The position numbers were made by a program, and so were the translations under genes. From positions 2,480,001 through 2,544,000 of the forward strand of contig JAMQCR010000001.1 of assembly GCA_023702235.1 (NCBI GenBank): a stretch of 64,000 nt of DNA, in the 5' to 3' direction. Positions 56,748 to 64,000 of the stretch are shown piece after piece (the first letter of the stretch is position 1; each line of letters starts with the position of its first letter). The notes beneath the pieces are model-generated. The model was not told the origin of the DNA and made no database searches. It was given only the letters and a program-made list of their open reading frames with translations. This stretch comes from Neobacillus pocheonensis (GTDB lineage Bacteria; Bacillota; Bacilli; Bacillales; Cytobacillaceae).

Positions 56748-58239
56748 AAAATACCATCTTCAAAAAACTATTTTTTCCTCGTTCACTAAGGTATCAGTTA
56801 CTAACACGAACGTTATTTATTTTGGCTTTTATTTTGCTTGCGATTGGGTTGATGCAGTACTGGGTAATGAAGGATTTCCTTTATCGTAACGAAGCAGATA
56901 CCCTCAGTGCAAAGCTGATGTCTTTGCCGAAAGATATTGGTTTAAATCTAGAAAATGGACCAGCCAATCCCACGCCTAGTAACAACGAGGACAATCATGG
57001 ACCACATGATAACAAGTTCTTTTTTCTGCAGGATATGTCACTTGCGCTAATTGACACAAACGGCAATTATCAAGATCTTTTAGGGAGCAGCAGTATCCAG
57101 GCCAAGGCTTTCGAAGAAAGAATATAAGACTTTAGCGGAGAACTTTTCTAAGCATCAAGATGTTGAATATCGAATTGAGAGCAATTCAAAGGGAATTGAG
57201 CAGTTAATTGTATTTAAGCCAGTGGGAATAAAGCCCGGAGACAGTCTCGATCATGTTCCTGGAATCCTTCAAATGGGAACGAATACAGCTCCTCTCAAGG
57301 ATGTGCTCCTGCAGCAATTATTTACGTTCATCATTCTTTCAGTACTGGCATTAGCCGCCGGACTCGGAATCTATTTGCGAGTTCTCAAACAAACACTCGT
57401 TCCGTTATCCAAAATTGTCAATGCAGTTAAAAATACGAATGCCGGCAACTTAGCAAAGCGCCTGCCTGCAGGGCAGGGGCAAGAAGAAATTGACCGTTTA
57501 TCTGATTCGTTTAATGCCATGTTAGAGCGATTAGAAAAATCCTTCGAGCACGAAAGAGAAACCAAAGAACAAATGAGACGTTTCATTGCGGACGCTTCTC
57601 ATGAGCTAAGGACACCCCTTACCTCCATTCACGGTTTTGTTGAAGTATTATTACGGGGAGCAGCTAATCGGCCTGAACAACTATATAAGGCATTAAATAG
57701 TATGCTTGGTGAATCAAAGCGCATTATTAAACTTGTGGAAGACTTATTATTTCTTACAAAGCTCGATCGGGCTCCTGATTTGCATGTTTCAGAGACCAAC
57801 CTTTCAGAGGTAATAAGGGAAATGGAACCACAACTAAGTGTTTTAGCTGATAAGCGCCTCGTTCATTTCGATCTCACTGAGAGGCCTGCTAGGTTTTTAT
57901 GAATCAGATAAGATTAAGCAAGTAATCCTAAACCTATTTAATAATGCGGTTCAACACACAGATCTGATTTCTGGAACAATAAAGCTTTCCCTGGTTGCCT
58001 CTAACCATCAGGCAGAACTATCCGTACAGGACAATGGGCCGGGAATAAGCAAAGAGAGTCTGCCATATATTTTCGATCGCTTTTATCGGGCTGAAGCTTC
58101 TCGTGCAAGACAATATGGAGGAGCAGGGCTTGGTTTATCGATATCCAAGTCGATCGTAGAAGCCCATGGAGGAAAGATAGAAGTTGAGAGCCATATTGGA
58201 AATGGTACAATCTTTCGGGTTTACCTCCCGTTGTTATAA
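56744..58239 (+). CDS. Sensor histidine kinase (YkoH-like; two frameshifts)
   Basis: A membrane kinase of about 497 residues: two transmembrane helices flanking an extracytoplasmic sensor, a HAMP linker (about 205-260), the dimerisation box SHELRTPLTSIHGF with the phospho-histidine, and an ATPase domain with LNLFNNAVQHT, DNGPGIS and GGAGLGLSISKSI. Two extra Gs break the frame, near 57100 (CAGGCC; restored SSSIQPRLSKKEYKTLAENF) and near 57883 (GAGGCC; restored LTESLLGFYESDKIKQVIL). The length is 3n+2, as expected for two insertions. It overlaps the response regulator gene by four bases. Confidence 0.9.
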
Positions 58240-58338
58240 CTAATTTAGCGATTAATCTTTTCAATAGTCCTTTTGTGCTGGCACCAAAATGTTTAAAACG
58301 GGAATTGCTATTCAGACATAATCGAATGAAAAAAAAAC

Positions 58339-58370
58339 AAAAAGTACCTCAATCAATCGAGGTACTTTTT
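58339..58370 (-). terminator. Terminator after aldolase-like gene
   Basis: AAAAAGTACCTC and GAGGTACTTTTT form a perfect stem around an eight-base loop, with an A/T-rich flank on both strands; it may also serve the kinase gene. Confidence 0.85.
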
Positions 58371-58380
58371 CCAATCTAAC

Positions 58381-59340
58381 CTATTTCGAAGCTGGCGCCA
58401 GAGCGACTTCAGGTGATGTTACCTTGTCATAAAAATCTACGAATTTATCACGATCGGCGCTATCACGGTAAGCCATGGCGACACGTGGATGTTCATTAAG
58501 AACACCAGAAATCATATAAGGAATGATATAACCCCACTCCCATTTCTGACGCATTTCTAGCATATGCTTTTCAATGACACCAAGAACCGGCTTAATTTCA
58601 TAGCTTGGTTTTTGTATGTAGCTAACGAGAAGTTCTGTGTTACAGTTACCAGCTGCCCGACCCATACCATAAACAGACGAATCAAGAAATGTAACTCCAT
58701 TTCGCTTCGCAGTTAAAGTATTGGCAAATGCTAACTGCATGTTGTTATGCGTATGGATCCCAAGCTGTTTGTTAGGAATCATCGCTTTGAACTTTTTCAC
58801 CTGGTGCTCAATATCCTGAGGATCTAAGCTTCCAAAAGAGTCAACAATATATACAACATCTACAGGACTTTCCTTCACCATTTCAAACGCTTCAATAAGC
58901 TGATGTTCAGGTACACTTGATAAAGCCATGATGTTAAGTGAAGTCTCATAGCCCAAATCATGAAACATTTGCACAAGCTCTAAGCCTTTATCTACTTCGC
59001 GGATATAGCATGCCACTCGTATCATATCTAAGACACTTTGCTCACGTGGTAGAATGTCATTTGGATCTACACGCCCAATATCTACTAAAGCAGATAGCTT
59101 CGTGAACTTTTTCTCAGGAATAATTTCTTTTAGGAAGTTATCGTCAAGAAATCTCCATGGATTGGGCTCGCTCGCTTTAAGAAGCTTAGCGGAATTTTTG
59201 TAGCCAATCTCCATGTATTCAACACCCGCTGCACTTAGGCCATTATACAAGTCTTGTACAAATTCAATGCTGAAATCCCAATTATTAACTAAGCCACCAT
59301 CACGAATGGTACAGTCTAAAATTTTGCTACGATGTTCCAT
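58381..59340 (-). CDS. HMGL-like (DRE-TIM) aldolase catalytic domain protein
   Basis: A 319-residue TIM-barrel enzyme. LDCTIRDGGLVNNWDF is the DRE-TIM metal-binding signature, GIHTHNNMQLAFANTLTA the histidine metal ligands, and SVYGMGRAAGNCNTELLV the C-terminal loop. Closest in pattern to 4-hydroxy-2-oxovalerate aldolase; the substrate here is uncertain, since no meta-cleavage genes are nearby. It is monocistronic with a strong terminator. Confidence 0.85.
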   Translation of the reverse strand: MEHRSKILDCTIRDGGLVNNWDFSIEFVQDLYNGLSAAGVEYMEIGYKNSAKLLKASEPNPWRFLDDNFLKEIIPEKKFTKLSALVDIGRVDPNDILPREQSVLDMIRVACYIREVDKGLELVQMFHDLGYETSLNIMALSSVPEHQLIEAFEMVKESPVDVVYIVDSFGSLDPQDIEHQVKKFKAMIPNKQLGIHTHNNMQLAFANTLTAKRNGVTFLDSSVYGMGRAAGNCNTELLVSYIQKPSYEIKPVLGVIEKHMLEMRQKWEWGYIIPYMISGVLNEHPRVAMAYRDSADRDKFVDFYDKVTSPEVALAPASK

Positions 59341-59830
59341 GAAGTAATTTCCCCCTGTTTTTCCGCTTTTATTAAAATTTTTTAACTTTTATGCTTTAAT
59401 GCACAAAATTTCTTATTGTGTTTATATCATGGTTCACTTATAGGTGTCAATCTACTTTTCGAAAATTCAATCTATCAAAACGAAACAAATTTTTTCAATC
59501 CACTTTGTATTCATTTCTTTAAGGTAAATTATTACTTCATCTAGTCATGAATTTTTTTGCTCTTTTCTAACATTTCATTAATTTGCGGCTGAAATTGGCT
59601 CCCGTTTATCCGCTAATCACAATTCCCTTACCTAATTAATAACCAATGTAATCCAATTCATATCGCATCCATGTTACTTTTAATACTAAGTCCTATTTTC
59701 ACTGCATAAATTAAAAAAGGGATCGTTAAGCGAGAAATGCAGCCTTAACATATAGTCAGGAAAGCGGTAAGTAAACGTGCTGGCATTCACAGCAATTTGC
59801 CCCCGTTTAATCCGCTAAGGGGGGCGTTTT
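59341..59830. other. Intergenic region with a short direct repeat
   Basis: No gene is seen. CCCGTTTATCCGCTAA at 59601-59616 is repeated as CCCGTTTAATCCGCTAA at 59802-59818, the second copy lying just before the GerPC-like gene. It may belong to a dispersed intergenic repeat family. Confidence 0.35.
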
Positions 59831-60217
59831 ATGTTTAAATATTTTTCATTTAAAAAGAGACAGATTGAAAAAGAAAATAAATTTGCCCCTCTTATTCTCA
59901 CAAAATTAGACCGGATTATTGAGCTGCTAGAACATAAACAAAAGGAGACTGAAGTGAAAAATATTCATTTTGATCATGTGCAAATTGATAATTTAGAGAA
60001 CATTGTTTTCCGGTTAGACAATTTAGAAATTGACGAGTTAAGTGGAAAATTAATTATAGGAAATAATATTGGAAGCACGGAAGACCTGTCCGACCCACTT
60101 TTTTTTAAGATTGATAAGGAAAATTCTAAAAAGGAAACAATGTCGGAAACAACTTCACCTACTCAAAAAAAAATGACAAAAACTGCTAAAGGTTATCGCT
60201 TCCGAAATCATTTCTAG
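59831..60217 (+). CDS. GerPC-like spore germination protein
   Basis: A 128-residue protein: a basic N-terminus, a coiled-coil-like helix (LILTKLDRIIELLEHKQKE), then alternating beta pattern KNIHFDHVQIDNLENIVFRL and LEIDELSGKLIIGNNIG, which resembles the C-terminal repeats of GerPC. The tail is polar and basic. It is shorter than canonical GerPC (about 200 residues). Four GerPA/GerPF-like genes follow within 1.7 kb, supporting a spore coat or germinant-permeability role. Confidence 0.55.
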   Translation: MFKYFSFKKRQIEKENKFAPLILTKLDRIIELLEHKQKETEVKNIHFDHVQIDNLENIVFRLDNLEIDELSGKLIIGNNIGSTEDLSDPLFFKIDKENSKKETMSETTSPTQKKMTKTAKGYRFRNHF

Positions 60218-60308
60218 TAAATGACAGTAAAATTATACCAACCATTGCCCACCAACCAAAACGTCAGAAATTCTCAAATACTTAAAAAATAGGAGAAAAT
60301 GTAATAAA

Positions 60309-60815
60309 TTATTCCCTTTGTATTTCGGCAATTTTGATATCTTGATCTTCGATGATTGCATCTACAACATCTTGGTCATTTGTAGTATTTATATTATTGA
60401 ACAACTGATTTTGATTTCCGAATAAGCTTCCTTGTGAATAATTAGCTTTTTCATTAGCGTCCATCCCCGTCAAATTTCCCTTTCCAACGAATACAGCGCC
60501 ATTTTGGTGCATTGTATTGACATTTAAACTTTCAAAAGTGAGACTTGTAGTATTTTCATCACCTGGATTTTCAAAAGAAATATTGATATCACGGTCATCA
60601 ATTGGAGTATCTATGAAATCAGGGTCATTTAATATAGAGATATTTTGAAAAAGAAGATTTGACTGACCGCTAATCCTTCCAATAACACTATTTTCTTTGC
60701 CATGTGCACTCCAGCCGATGGCATTATTTTTTTCCCCTATAAAGATGCCAGATTGTCTTTGCATGGTTTGGACATTAATATCCCCTGTAAAATTAAATTG
60801 TGAAGATTTTAACAT
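60309..60815 (-). CDS. Protein with two tandem GerPA/GerPF-like domains
   Basis: A 168-residue protein with two copies of a GerPA/PF-type unit. Unit one (about 1-75) has GDINVQTMQRQSGIFIGEKN and GRISGQSNLLFQNI; unit two (about 85-165) has LNVNTMHQNGAVFVGKGNLT, GMDANEKANYSQGSLFGNQN and QDVVDAIIEDQDIK. Canonical GerPA and GerPF have one unit of about 75-90 residues. A sigma-K-like promoter lies upstream at 60890-60917. No other start is needed. It is convergent with the GerPC-like gene. Confidence 0.7.
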   Translation of the reverse strand: MLKSSQFNFTGDINVQTMQRQSGIFIGEKNNAIGWSAHGKENSVIGRISGQSNLLFQNISILNDPDFIDTPIDDRDINISFENPGDENTTSLTFESLNVNTMHQNGAVFVGKGNLTGMDANEKANYSQGSLFGNQNQLFNNINTTNDQDVVDAIIEDQDIKIAEIQRE

Positions 60816-60889
60816 AGCCTACTCACCACATTTTAGTTAATATCTTGATTATTTATTTTTGCAGAACATCTTTATTGTTCTAGTTAATG

Positions 60890-60917
60890 TACCTTATGTT
60901 TTTGAAATTAGGTTGGT
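60890..60917 (-). promoter_or_regulatory. Sigma-K-type promoter of tandem GerP-like gene
   Basis: The minus strand has AC (60916-60917), 17 bases, then CATAAGGTA (60890-60898), matching the sigma-K consensus AC-N16/17-CATANNNTA exactly. Confidence 0.55.
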
Positions 60918-61004
60918 GACATTTGCCTAATGAAATATGAAAGATTGTGTCAAACGCCCAATGATTGAATAGGCTAATTAATGAAAGGAAAGGAGAAACT
61001 GCAA

Positions 61005-61205
61005 ATGATTGAAATCACATTCGGTAATATTACCGTTGCTAACATCAATACCTCAGCAGGTGTTTTCATTGGTAAAAAAAACAAACATAAAAATTTTCGA
61101 AGCGAAAGTATCATTAACGAGGCAGTTGGAATCTTGTCTGGAAATGAAAATAAGCTAAGTTATAATCATTGGATGAATAACAAAGAAAAATGGGAGGATG
61201 AATAA
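61005..61205 (+). CDS. GerPA/GerPF-like small protein
   Basis: A 66-residue protein, MIEITFGNITVANINTSAGV then FIGKKNKHKNFRSESIINEA and GILSGNENKLSYNHW. The VFIG and GxxSGNxN positions match the other GerP-like units here. The ATG at 61005 follows AAAGGAG at nine bases. It is followed, three bases after its stop, by a second GerP-like gene, so the two form an operon divergent from the tandem-domain gene. Confidence 0.6.
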   Translation: MIEITFGNITVANINTSAGVFIGKKNKHKNFRSESIINEAVGILSGNENKLSYNHWMNNKEKWEDE

Positions 61206-61208
61206 TCC

Positions 61209-61493
61209 ATGGCTTCCCCAATTTTATCTCCAACCTTTCATATCGGTACCATCAAAATCGGGAGCATTGAAGGGGCTTCTTGCTTTAGTATTGGGAACAA
61301 TTTTATCGAAGACTTTAAAAGTACAAAAAAACATAACCAAGGCTTAGGCAATATTCATGGAGATCGAAACAACTTTGCCCATTCTAACGCTGCTCTCACA
61401 AATTACAACCATGACCTAATGAAAACGAAGACGATGAAACAAGAAAAAAGGGAAGAAAAGGATGGGAAAAGAAAACAACAAACCCCCGTTTGA
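61209..61493 (+). CDS. GerPF/GerPB-like small protein with basic tail
   Basis: A 94-residue protein, FHIGTIKIGSIEGASCFSIG, NNFIEDFKSTKKHNQGLGNI and HGDRNNFAHSNAAL, followed by a very basic tail (KTKTMKQEKREEKDGKRKQQ). The GASCFSIGNN element corresponds to the GxVFxG element of the family. A terminator overlaps its stop. It is in an operon with the gene at 61005. Confidence 0.55.
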   Translation: MASPILSPTFHIGTIKIGSIEGASCFSIGNNFIEDFKSTKKHNQGLGNIHGDRNNFAHSNAALTNYNHDLMKTKTMKQEKREEKDGKRKQQTPV

Positions 61494-61512
61494 AAAGGGT
61501 TTGTTGTTTTTT
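61472..61512 (+). terminator. Terminator after plus-strand GerP-like pair
   Basis: AAAACAACAAACCC pairs with GGGTTTGTTGTTTT, followed by further T residues. Confidence 0.8.
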
Positions 61513-61612
61513 AATTTCAATCTGGACCGAGGGAAATAACTAGACAGGGTATAATTTGAAATGATTTAAAGTATATTTTTTGGTATTTCGTAAATGTCAC
61601 TACGCTTATGTT

Positions 61613-61861
61613 TTATGCATTTCCGCCAATATTTGGTTTGATATCCTGATCAAAGATAACCCCGTCAATAACTTCGAAGCTATCTGCAATATTTATTAAA
61701 TTTCCTGTCACTGCATTTAATACACCATAAGAACCCCCAATGCCTAAATTATATTTCCTGTTGGCGTCCATCCCGGTAACAACAGATTCACCAACAAAGA
61801 CTGCGGCGCTTGGCTGTAGAGAGTTGATATTCATTGCTCCTAAATTAATGATTGAAGGCAC
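61613..61861 (-). CDS. GerPF-like small spore protein
   Basis: An 82-residue protein, with IINLGAMNINSLQPSAAVFV, GESVVTGMDANRKYNLGIGG and VIDGVIFDQDIKPNIGG. The GMDAN motif is shared with unit two of the 60309 protein. I choose a GTG start at 61861 because GGGAGGAG lies seven bases upstream, giving a VPSIIN start like GerPF (MPSxV); upstream ATGs lack such a site. A sigma-K-like promoter lies at 61902-61929. Confidence 0.7.
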   Translation of the reverse strand: MPSIINLGAMNINSLQPSAAVFVGESVVTGMDANRKYNLGIGGSYGVLNAVTGNLINIADSFEVIDGVIFDQDIKPNIGGNA

Positions 61862-61901
61862 TCTTACTCCTCCCATTCTTTCTCTTTCCATACCTGTAAT
61901 C

Positions 61902-61929
61902 CATCTTATGTTTTAAAATTCACTTGGGT
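61902..61929 (-). promoter_or_regulatory. Sigma-K-type promoter of GerPF-like gene
   Basis: AC (61928-61929), 17 bases, CATAAGATG (61902-61910): one mismatch to CATANNNTA. The surrounding bases (TCACC near -35 and AAAACATAAG) match the promoter at 60890-60917. Confidence 0.5.
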
Positions 61930-62587
61930 GAAAATGTAACACGAAAGGTCCAGATTTCACCTTGCTGTCTTATGTTGGATTGGGGGTGGTTTTTTATCCG
62001 TAAGTTTTTATTTTCAGTTGGAGTAAAAAAACCTATATTCTGTTCTCTTATTAACTCATGCCTTTTCGAAGTTTATTTTTCTTGGTAGCTTCAGTACAAT
62101 TGGTCCAATCATGCATTTTATAATCTTTGAACCAATTTAACAATCGTTAGAAATAATCTTGTATGTTTGTTTATTTCCAACCTTCCCCCTGTAACTATGG
62201 ACAGATGACCAGTATCAATACCCACCTACTATTTTATATTTGTTATCGTAAATCTTGTGCACCTATTCCAATTCTCTTTAATAAATCAATTAGCTGTTCT
62301 TTCACTTCGTAGCTGATAAATGATATATTTTATAAGATCGTTGCAACGTGTTTTGGAAAAACTTCTTTAAATAGTGATTCTCATTTTTCCGTCAGTACGA
62401 CATTAAATGGTTTTTATTGCACAATGTGTCAATTATGTTCACACTGCACAGTAAAAATAATAAATCCATAAAGTATTTGATCCTTTGGGGTGTTTTGTTT
62501 ATTTTCCACTTGAAAATAAGTTGGATTAATGCGGTATAAACCACACCATGTTAAAATAGGGGAAATAAAAAAAGTGGGTGTGTTTCT
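61930..62587. other. Intergenic region, no gene recognised
   Basis: About 650 bases with stops in all frames and no structure or repeat I can defend. The AGTGGGTGTG near 62573-62582 serves as ribosome binding site for the next gene. Confidence 0.3.
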
Positions 62588-63133
62588 ATGAAAAAATGGG
62601 TTTCATCGATTGAAAAAGGCAATTTCCTAAAATGGTTCCTAGAGAATAATCGACTGAAACGTACGGATGCTCGCAGAGTAATAGAATATATCATTAATCA
62701 TTTTCCTATTACCGAAAACGTTTCCTTTACTGAAAAAGTAATACAAGGGGAAAAAACCATCGTTATTTCCAGTGTTAATTCAGATGAAGCGGCATTTGTT
62801 TATTACTATAATCGAAATAAAACGGAGGATGTATCGAAGGTATTGAATCAGTTTATGATGAATCCTTCAGAGAAAGTCAATATTATTTTCCATTTTAGTG
62901 GTAAAATGTTAAATCATCAATACTTACAATTAATCGAAAAAGACCTACCTAGTAATATTCGAAAATATGAACAAAGTCAGCGTGATGCATATGAAGTGGA
63001 TGAATTAATCGGAAAAGTCATTCAAGAAAGCGAGAAAGAGCTATTAAGAAAGCAGATAGATGGAGCTCTTGATCAAAAAGATGAGAAGTTATTTATAAAA
63101 TTGGTGAAAAAGCTGAAAGAGCAAGATTATTGA
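62588..63133 (+). CDS. YpiB/UPF0302-like protein
   Basis: A 181-residue soluble protein. The N-terminus (MKKWVSSIEKGNFLKWFLEN, then LKRTDARRVIEYIINH) and C-terminus (IDGALDQKDEKLFIKLVKKL) closely follow the YpiB (ReoY) pattern, in which the first part is a helical UPF0302 domain and the last an IDEAL motif that binds partner proteins. The middle differs more. YpiB/ReoY is linked to MurA turnover in relatives; here it may be a second, divergent copy. It stands alone. Confidence 0.6.
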   Translation: MKKWVSSIEKGNFLKWFLENNRLKRTDARRVIEYIINHFPITENVSFTEKVIQGEKTIVISSVNSDEAAFVYYYNRNKTEDVSKVLNQFMMNPSEKVNIIFHFSGKMLNHQYLQLIEKDLPSNIRKYEQSQRDAYEVDELIGKVIQESEKELLRKQIDGALDQKDEKLFIKLVKKLKEQDY

Positions 63134-63283
63134 AGGACGATTTTCCATTGGAATATCGTCCTTTTATGTTTTTCTCAAATGTCTGTTTTTAATTTGATAA
63201 TCGTAACTCGCATAACAAAAAATAAAGCACATCACTTATTCAAATTAGAGGTGCACTATTAATGCTTTACTAGCTGTAATGGC

Positions 63284-64000
63284 TTAAAATTCTTCATATA
63301 CAACAGGATCTTGATTGTTAATCCTGCCCTCAGGGCGAGTTAATCCTGTAATAATGGTCATTTCTGTATCATCTAGGGAAAAGTCAAAAATTGATATATT
63401 TTCAAGTTGACGTGCAGGAGATGAAGACTTAGGAATTGAAATTGCCCCGAGTTGATAATGCCATCGTAAAATAACTTGTGAAATAGACTTGTTATGATTG
63501 TCCGCAATCTTATGAATCATGTCATTTCGCAACAATTCGTTTGCTCGAGCTAATGGGCTCCAAGATTCTGTTATAATGTTATTCTCTTCATGCCATTTTC
63601 TTTGTTGTGCTTGATTAAAAAATGGATGTAATTCAATTTGGTTGATGCTTGGCTTGACGCCCGTTTCCTTTTCTAAACGCTCAATATGTTCAGGTAAGAA
63701 ATTACAAACACCAATAGAACGAATAAGACCCCTTTTTTTAGCGTCGATTAATGCCTGCCAAGCTTCCACATATTTATCCTGTTTAGGGTTAGGCCAATGA
63801 ATTAGATATACATCATAATAATCTAGGTTAGCACGAAATAAAGATTCTTGAATGGTAGTAGCAGCGTTCTCATACGCTTGATAACGACCAGGTAACTTGG
63901 ATGTAATTCTTAATTCTTCTCTTGGGACAGAACTGCGTCTAACGGCTTCACCAACAGTTCCCTCGTTTTCGTAATTATAAGCAGAATCAATTAGTCGATA
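63284..64000 (-). CDS. Aldo/keto reductase, 5'-truncated by window edge
   Basis: The C-terminal 238 residues of an AKR family 5-like reductase, which reduces carbonyls with NADPH. Visible are YRLIDSAYNYENEGTVGEAV (the catalytic Asp/Tyr region), ITSKLPGRYQ, YDVYLIHWPNP, IRSIGVCNFLPEHIERL, and NQIELHPFF. The frame is open to the window end. The C-terminal tail ends GRINNQDPVVYEEF. Confidence 0.9.
   Translation of the reverse strand, partial: YRLIDSAYNYENEGTVGEAVRRSSVPREELRITSKLPGRYQAYENAATTIQESLFRANLDYYDVYLIHWPNPKQDKYVEAWQALIDAKKRGLIRSIGVCNFLPEHIERLEKETGVKPSINQIELHPFFNQAQQRKWHEENNIITESWSPLARANELLRNDMIHKIADNHNKSISQVILRWHYQLGAISIPKSSSPARQLENISIFDFSLDDTEMTIITGLTRPEGRINNQDPVVYEEF

Noticed and set aside
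10120..57902. Programmed ribosomal frameshifting as the explanation of the broken genes
   Set aside because: The breaks lie at GGCC or G-runs in unrelated families, not at slippery X-XXY-YYZ sites with downstream pseudoknots, and include both insertions and deletions. An assembly artefact or methylation-linked mis-call explains them better.
1..64000. CRISPR arrays, tRNA or rRNA genes, prophage or intact insertion sequences
   Set aside because: I looked for evenly spaced repeats, tRNA-like cloverleafs with a TTCGANTC arm, and transposase motifs on both strands and saw none. The three-way-junction element at 44.5 kb lacks a T-loop and acceptor stem, so it is not a tRNA.

Overview
The window looks like chromosomal DNA of an endospore-forming, low-GC Gram-positive of the Bacillaceae. 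The evidence is strong AGGAGG-type ribosome binding sites, a RocR/sigma-L arginine catabolic region, a CIRCE heat-shock operator, several YjcZ-type glycine-rich microproteins, GerP-like spore germination proteins behind sigma-K-like promoters, and a YkoG/YkoH-like two-component pair. I see no rRNA, tRNA, CRISPR array, prophage or intact insertion sequence.

Layout. 0-7 kb: arginine/ornithine/proline catabolism (rocE fragment, a lipoyl-like small protein, rocG, rocD, rocA, divergent activator rocR) with two clear -24/-12 promoters. 7-16 kb: zinc-finger microprotein, transglutaminase-like secreted protein, VanW-type lipoprotein, GntP permease, SDR-ArsR pair, MarR, CBS protein, MFS exporter. 16-29 kb: TetR with a lipoprotein gene sharing its operator, YjcZ microproteins, CIRCE-controlled htpG, TetR-MMPL exporter pair, SPFH-RHH operon. 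27-36 kb: a decay zone with remnants of MerR, SCO1, HEPN and VOC genes, among an intact SDR-MFS pair and an alcohol dehydrogenase with divergent TetR. 37-46 kb: alpha-galactoside operon (LacI regulator, binding protein, two permeases, GH36 and GH4 alpha-galactosidases). 46-56 kb: transporters (two 14-helix MFS, FetAB-like, APC), GNAT, glycosyltransferase with a PepSY-like membrane protein. 56-64 kb: two-component system, HMGL-like aldolase, a scattered five-gene GerP-like cluster, a YpiB-like protein and an aldo/keto reductase running off the end.

A window-wide feature is important for reading the annotation: I infer 21 single-base indels that break otherwise intact genes. All nine inferred insertions create a GGCC tetranucleotide from a GCC or GGC context, and five of the twelve deletions also touch GGCC. 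I therefore treat most broken frames as assembly/base-calling artefacts, perhaps provoked by methylation of GGCC, and annotate those genes as single CDS with the frameshift position stated. Genes with nonsense codons or missing ends and no such signature are called pseudogenes.

The most interesting items are the GerP-like cluster (including a protein with two fused GerPA/PF-type domains), a structured three-way-junction element behind a consensus promoter at 44.5 kb, the SPFH-RHH operon with a perfect 32-bp palindrome, and the GGCC error fingerprint.
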